From positions 372,001 through 436,000 of the forward strand of contig NZ_BMWA01000001.1 of the NCBI RefSeq assembly GCF_014650995.1: a stretch of DNA of 64,000 nucleotides. The letters run 5' to 3'. The notes beneath the pieces were generated by a model. That model worked only from the letters and a program-made list of their open reading frames with translations. It searched no databases and was not told the origin of the DNA. Shown here piece after piece: positions 62,026-64,000 of this stretch (position 1 is the first letter of the stretch; each line of letters begins with the position of its first letter). The position numbers and the translations under genes were made by a program. The DNA is from Streptomyces viridiviolaceus. GTDB taxonomy: Bacteria > Actinomycetota > Actinomycetes > Streptomycetales > Streptomycetaceae.

Positions 62026-63090
62026 GTGCACGGTGAGTACAAGGTCCCCGGCGGCAAGCTCGTCGTCGTGGACGTGGAGGTCGAGGACGGTGTGCTGCGT
62101 CACGTGCGCGTGGCGGGCGATTTCTTCCTCGAACCGGACGAGGCGCTCGACGCCGTGAACCGTGCGCTGGAGGGTGCCCCGGCGGACACCGACGCGGCGG
62201 GGCTGGCCGCGCGGATCGACGCGGCCCTTCCCGGGGGCACCGTGATGTACGGGCTGACCCCGGAGGGCGTCGGCATCGCCGTGCGCCGGGCGCTCGCCCA
62301 CGCCACCGACTGGACCGACTACGACTGGCAGCTGATCCACGAGGGTCCGCAGCCCCCCGCCCTGCACATGGCGCTGGACGAGGTGCTGACGGGCGAGGTG
62401 GCCGCCGGCCGGCGCCCGCCGACGCTGCGTGTGTGGGAGTGGGGCGCCCCGGCGGTGATCATCGGAAGCTTCCAGTCCCTGCGCAACGAGGTGGACCCCG
62501 AGGGCGCCGCCCGCCACGGCATCGAGGTGGTGCGCCGGATCTCCGGCGGCGGCGCCATGTTCGTGGAGCCCGGCAACACGATCACCTACTCGCTCTCCGT
62601 ACCGGAGGCGTTGGTCCAGGGGCTCTCCTTCCAGGACAGCTACGCCTATCTCGACGACTGGGTGCTCGGCGCGCTCGGCGACATGGGCATCCGGGCCTGG
62701 TACCAGCCGCTGAACGACATCGCCACCGACCAGGGCAAGATCGCGGGCGCCGCGCAGAAGCGGATCGTGGGCCACGCCGGCCGTCCCGGTGCCGTGCTGC
62801 ACCACGTGACCATGTCCTACGACATCGACGCCGAGAAGATGCTGGAAGTGCTGCGCATCGGGCGGGAGAAGCTGTCCGACAAGGGCATCGGGAGCGCGAA
62901 GAAGCGCGTGGATCCGCTGCGCCGGCAGACCGGCCTGCCGCGCGAGGCCGTGATCGAGCGGATGATCGCCTCCTTCGGCGGTCGCTACGGGCTGACCCAG
63001 GGCAAGGTGACGGACGAGGAGCTGGCGCGGGCGGAGGAACTGGCACGCGCCAAGTTCTCCTCGCCGGAGTGGACCGCCCGGGTGCCGTGA
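62026..63090 (+). CDS. lplA: Lipoate-protein ligase with N-terminal accessory domain
   Basis: A 354-residue protein. Residues 1-75 (EYKVPGGKLVVVDVEVEDG and VRVAGDFFLEPDEAL) resemble LplB, the accessory domain that in E. coli LplA sits at the C-terminus; from about 100 onward the LplA catalytic domain follows with RRISGGGAMFVEPGN (RRxxGGGAVxH-like), DIATDQGKIAGAAQKR containing the catalytic lysine. It attaches lipoate or octanoate to carrier domains. GTG 62026 follows CGGAGGCG. The N-terminal position of the accessory domain is a fusion of the archaeal LplB-LplA type. Confidence 0.9.
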   Translation: MHGEYKVPGGKLVVVDVEVEDGVLRHVRVAGDFFLEPDEALDAVNRALEGAPADTDAAGLAARIDAALPGGTVMYGLTPEGVGIAVRRALAHATDWTDYDWQLIHEGPQPPALHMALDEVLTGEVAAGRRPPTLRVWEWGAPAVIIGSFQSLRNEVDPEGAARHGIEVVRRISGGGAMFVEPGNTITYSLSVPEALVQGLSFQDSYAYLDDWVLGALGDMGIRAWYQPLNDIATDQGKIAGAAQKRIVGHAGRPGAVLHHVTMSYDIDAEKMLEVLRIGREKLSDKGIGSAKKRVDPLRRQTGLPREAVIERMIASFGGRYGLTQGKVTDEELARAEELARAKFSSPEWTARVP

Positions 63091-63107
63091 CCGCCCCCGC
63101 ACGCCGG

Positions 63108-63782
63108 CTATCGGTCGCCGCGCGCCTTGACCAGTCCCGACTCGTAGGCGAACACGACCAGTTGGGCCCGGTCCCGGGCGCCGAGCTTGGTCATGGCCCG
63201 GCTGATGTGGGTCTTGGCGGTCAGCGGGCTGATGACCATGTGGGCGGCGATCTCCTCGTTGGTCAGGCCCCGGGCGGCGAGCGCGGTGACCTCGCGTTCG
63301 CGGCGGGTGAGGCGGTCCAGGCCGGGGGCCGTCGCCCGGTCGGGGGGACGGGAGACGAACTCGCCGATCAGGGTGCGGGTGACCGACGGCGACAGCAGGG
63401 CCTCTCCGCGCGCGACCACCTCGATGGCCTGGAGCAGATCGGCGGGTTCGGTGTCCTTCAGCAGGAACCCGCCTGCGCCCGCCCGCAGGGCCTCGAAGAC
63501 GTACTCGTCCAGGCCGTAGTTGGTGAGGATGACCACGCGGACGGCTGCCAGCTCCGGGTCGGCCGCGATCCGGCGGGTCGCCTCGATGCCCGACATCACC
63601 GGCATCTGCACGTCGATCAGCGCGACGTCGGGTACCTGCTCGCGCACCAGTGCCAGGCCCTGCTCCCCGTCGGCCGCCTCACCGACGACCTCGATGCCGT
63701 CCTCGGCGTCGAGGAGCGCCCGGAAACCGGCGCGCATCAGCGCCTGGTCGTCGACGAGCGCGACTCGGATCGTCCCGCTCAC
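63108..63782 (-). CDS. NarL/FixJ-type response regulator
   Basis: A 224-residue response regulator: receiver domain with ALVDDQALMRAGFRALLD, phospho-acceptor Asp in ALIDVQMPVMSG (about residue 57) and KDTEP lysine; then a LuxR helix-turn-helix LTRREREVTALAARGLTNEEIAAHMVISPLTAKTHISRAMTKL. GTG 63782 overlaps the stop of the sensor kinase gene by four bases, so the two form a pair translated together. Target genes unknown. Confidence 0.92.
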   Translation of the reverse strand: MSGTIRVALVDDQALMRAGFRALLDAEDGIEVVGEAADGEQGLALVREQVPDVALIDVQMPVMSGIEATRRIAADPELAAVRVVILTNYGLDEYVFEALRAGAGGFLLKDTEPADLLQAIEVVARGEALLSPSVTRTLIGEFVSRPPDRATAPGLDRLTRREREVTALAARGLTNEEIAAHMVISPLTAKTHISRAMTKLGARDRAQLVVFAYESGLVKARGDR

Positions 63783-64000
63783 GGTGCCTCCCCCAGCGGC
63801 AGCCGGGCCCGCACCGAGAACCCGCCCTCCGTGCGCGGGGCGGCGTGCAGGGTGCCGCCGAGGGCCGTGACGCGTTCGCGCATGCCGGTCAGGCCGGTGC
63901 CGTGCGCCGGCGGGCGGGCCGGGTCGGCGGCCCCGTCATCGTCCACGCCGATCGTCAACTCCCCCTCGCCGTAGTCGATGCGGACCGTCACCTCGGCCGG
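63779..64000 (-). CDS. Sensor histidine kinase (C-terminal fragment)
   Basis: The last 73 or so codons of a NarX/DesK-family histidine kinase; the rest lies past the right edge. The visible ATPase part contains DDDGAADPARPPAHGTGLTGMRERVTALGG, i.e. the D-box and the G-box GTGLTGMRERV, ending in FSVRARLPL. It pairs with the response regulator encoded next. Signal sensed cannot be seen in this fragment. Confidence 0.9.
   Translation of the reverse strand, partial: PAEVTVRIDYGEGELTIGVDDDGAADPARPPAHGTGLTGMRERVTALGGTLHAAPRTEGGFSVRARLPLGEAP

Overview
The window is very GC-rich (codon third positions mostly G/C, many GTG starts, stop/start overlaps of the GTGA and ATGA type) and carries genes that together point to a Streptomyces chromosome: the ccr-ethylmalonyl-CoA gene block, a SARP activator with a TTA codon, twin-arginine secreted PhoD phosphatases, and a Nur-box nickel transporter. 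From memory, the order of genes from the nickel operon through psd/pssA and ccr resembles the S. coelicolor SCO6451-SCO6475 region; this was not checked by search.

Positions 1-10187 (perhaps to 12951) are the right-hand end of an anthracycline biosynthetic gene cluster. One leftward operon holds a DnrD/AknH-type cyclase, an RdmB-type 10-hydroxylase, an RdmC-type 15-methylesterase, an aminosugar N-methyltransferase and the beginning of an RdmE/DnrF-type FAD hydroxylase. The divergent gene is a DnrC-type aklanonic acid methyltransferase. A SARP regulator, a stand-alone acyl carrier protein, a glucose-1-phosphate thymidylyltransferase, an aldo/keto reductase, an AknOx-like secreted sugar oxidase, an F420-type reductase and a drug-efflux-type MFS protein with extra C-terminal domains follow. 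Read together they predict an aklavinone/rhodomycinone-type glycoside with an N,N-dimethylated aminosugar and an oxidised terminal sugar. The minimal ketosynthase genes lie outside the window.

Positions 13099-18051 hold small housekeeping genes, including a radical SAM protein of the Rv2578c/SPL type behind a LexA-like box. Positions 18429-28000 form a carbon-assimilation block: a two-headed 3-hydroxyacyl-CoA dehydrogenase, a TetR regulator, then ccr, ethylmalonyl-CoA mutase, malyl-CoA lyase, mesaconyl-CoA hydratase and an acyl-CoA dehydrogenase in one operon, which is most of the ethylmalonyl-CoA pathway. psd and pssA (phosphatidylserine decarboxylase and synthase) come next.

Positions 29351-38589 contain a repeat-rich spacer, glycerate kinase, an ADP-ribosylglycohydrolase / NUDIX / sirtuin run, a decayed glyoxalase gene, two alkylation-repair genes (Ogt and an Ada-AlkA fusion), and a metal P-type ATPase with a divergent ArsR sensor. 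Positions 38570-49000 hold a DUF72 protein, a very large secreted GH2 beta-galactosidase with an inserted LamG-like domain, a divergent TetR/saccharopine-dehydrogenase-like pair with a perfect 19-bp operator, and a PhoD phosphatase.

Positions 47050-52242 are the nickel/peptide ABC transporter operon with a Nur box. The remainder holds a macrodomain gene interrupted in frame by a palindromic repeat, a carotenoid-desaturase-like oxidoreductase, an inositol-phosphatase-like enzyme, gamma-glutamyltransferase, a second PhoD, a secreted glycerophosphodiester phosphodiesterase, a fused lipoate ligase and the start of a NarL-type two-component system. I see no rRNA, tRNA, CRISPR array or complete insertion sequence.
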